Below are positions 63,720 to 64,000 of a stretch of DNA of 64,000 nt, one piece after another (the stretch's first letter is position 1; every line of letters begins with the position of its first letter). Below the pieces are notes generated by a model, which made no database searches, had not been told where the DNA came from, and worked only from the letters and a program-made list of their open reading frames with translations. Made by a program: the position numbers and the translations under genes. Origin of the DNA: Pseudonocardia sp. 73-21 (lineage in GTDB: Bacteria > Actinomycetota > Actinomycetes > Mycobacteriales > Pseudonocardiaceae); the NCBI RefSeq assembly GCF_001899645.1, contig NZ_MKVV01000044.1, forward strand, positions 62,258 through 126,257, read 5' to 3'.

Positions 63720-64000
63720 TCAGACGAAGATGATCCGGCCGGCGACATCCGCCTTGCCGGCGGCGTCGACAGCGATCGGGAGATTGGCGTCGACGACGAT
63801 GCAGTGCACGAGCATCGCCCCGGACACCGGCGTGGACGTCGACGCCGGCGCCCGGACCACCGTGAACAGCAGACCCGCACACGCCTGGCGACCGTCGGAG
63901 GCGGCGTCGTCGTACAGCCCGTACTTGCCCGACGCGGTGATCTTCCCCAGCGGCAGCCCGGACATCAGGTAGCCGTCCGGGTAGTGAGTGCCGGCCGTGA
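63720..64000 (-). CDS. Head decoration protein (5' end outside window)
   Basis: Only the C-terminal ~92 residues are in the window; the frame stays open to the right edge. YPDGYLMSGLPLGKITASGK, YGLYDDAASDGRQACAGLLF and AMLVHCIVVDANLPIAVDAA fit the lambda gpD-type decoration family (DGYLxxGxxLGKxTATGKY, DGRQxAAG). It would stabilise the capsid. Portal, protease and terminase should lie further right, outside the window. Confidence 0.82.
   Translation of the reverse strand, partial: TAGTHYPDGYLMSGLPLGKITASGKYGLYDDAASDGRQACAGLLFTVVRAPASTSTPVSGAMLVHCIVVDANLPIAVDAAGKADVAGRIIFV

Larger units (their letters stand above)
34100..64000. mobile_element. Integrated phage/AICE hybrid element (left end approximate, right end outside window)
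   Basis: From about 34.1 kb every gene is element-like. A tyrosine integrase and an excisionase-type HTH gene mark the left end. The plus-strand module to 42.7 kb resembles an actinomycete integrative conjugative element (DUF2637 protein, FtsK/TraB-like translocase, second tyrosine recombinase). The minus-strand block from 64 kb back to 42.8 kb is a siphovirus lysis-tail-head set. The modules converge at a strong hairpin (42727-42755). No tRNA is seen at the left junction, so the attachment site lies somewhere in 34082-34291 and cannot be read without the right end. Terminase, portal and replication genes must lie beyond the window. Confidence 0.85.

Overview
The window comes from a high-GC actinomycete, most likely Pseudonocardiales or a relative. 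Evidence is the very high GC, frequent GTG starts, GTGA/ATGA stop-start overlaps, and a gene order matching the conserved mycobacterial run lsr2-lysS-coaX-panD-panC-DUF2520-folK-folB-folP-folE-ftsH-hpt-tilS-dacB-ppa. No rRNA, tRNA or CRISPR array was seen.

Bases 1-18300 are that housekeeping block, nearly all on the minus strand: nucleoid protein Lsr2, lysyl-tRNA synthetase, pantothenate/CoA genes (coaX, panD, panC), a Rossmann/DUF2520 protein, a PrsW-type membrane protease, a DUF3180 protein, folate genes (folK, folB, folP, folE), FtsH, Hpt, TilS, a zinc metallopeptidase-like protein and a D,D-carboxypeptidase. A secreted serine protease and inorganic pyrophosphatase are on the plus strand. 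A decayed duplicated gene fragment lies between lysS and coaX. Two tiny leader ORFs sit directly before the DUF2520 gene and panC.

Bases 18300-34080 are mixed chromosomal genes: a MarR regulator with candidate operator, thiolase plus MaoC hydratase, a MEDS/HATPase anti-sigma-like protein, a quinone-oxidoreductase-like enzyme, a transglutaminase-like protein, aldose 1-epimerase, a membrane esterase, a VOC protein, SurE, a decayed spermidine-synthase-like gene, a secreted protein, and an acyl-CoA carboxylase/acyl-CoA dehydrogenase operon resembling accD2-accA2-fadE in mycobacteria.

From about 34.1 kb to the end lies an integrated element with two halves. The left half (34.3-42.7 kb, mostly plus strand) resembles an actinomycete integrative and conjugative element (AICE): tyrosine integrase, excisionase-like HTH protein, small ORFs, a DUF2637 membrane protein and an FtsK/TraB-type DNA translocase. 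These are followed by a seven-copy CTCTACC repeat cluster and a second tyrosine recombinase. The right half (42.8-64 kb, minus strand) is a siphophage lysis, tail and head block read towards the left half: decoration protein, major capsid, connector, tail terminator, tail tube, chaperones, 1372-residue tape measure, baseplate and fiber proteins, endolysin, holin and a lipoprotein HNH nuclease. The halves converge on a strong hairpin at 42.73 kb. Portal, terminase, replication genes and the right end are not in the window. The most unusual feature is this joining of an AICE-type transfer module to a full siphovirus morphogenesis block in one apparent element.
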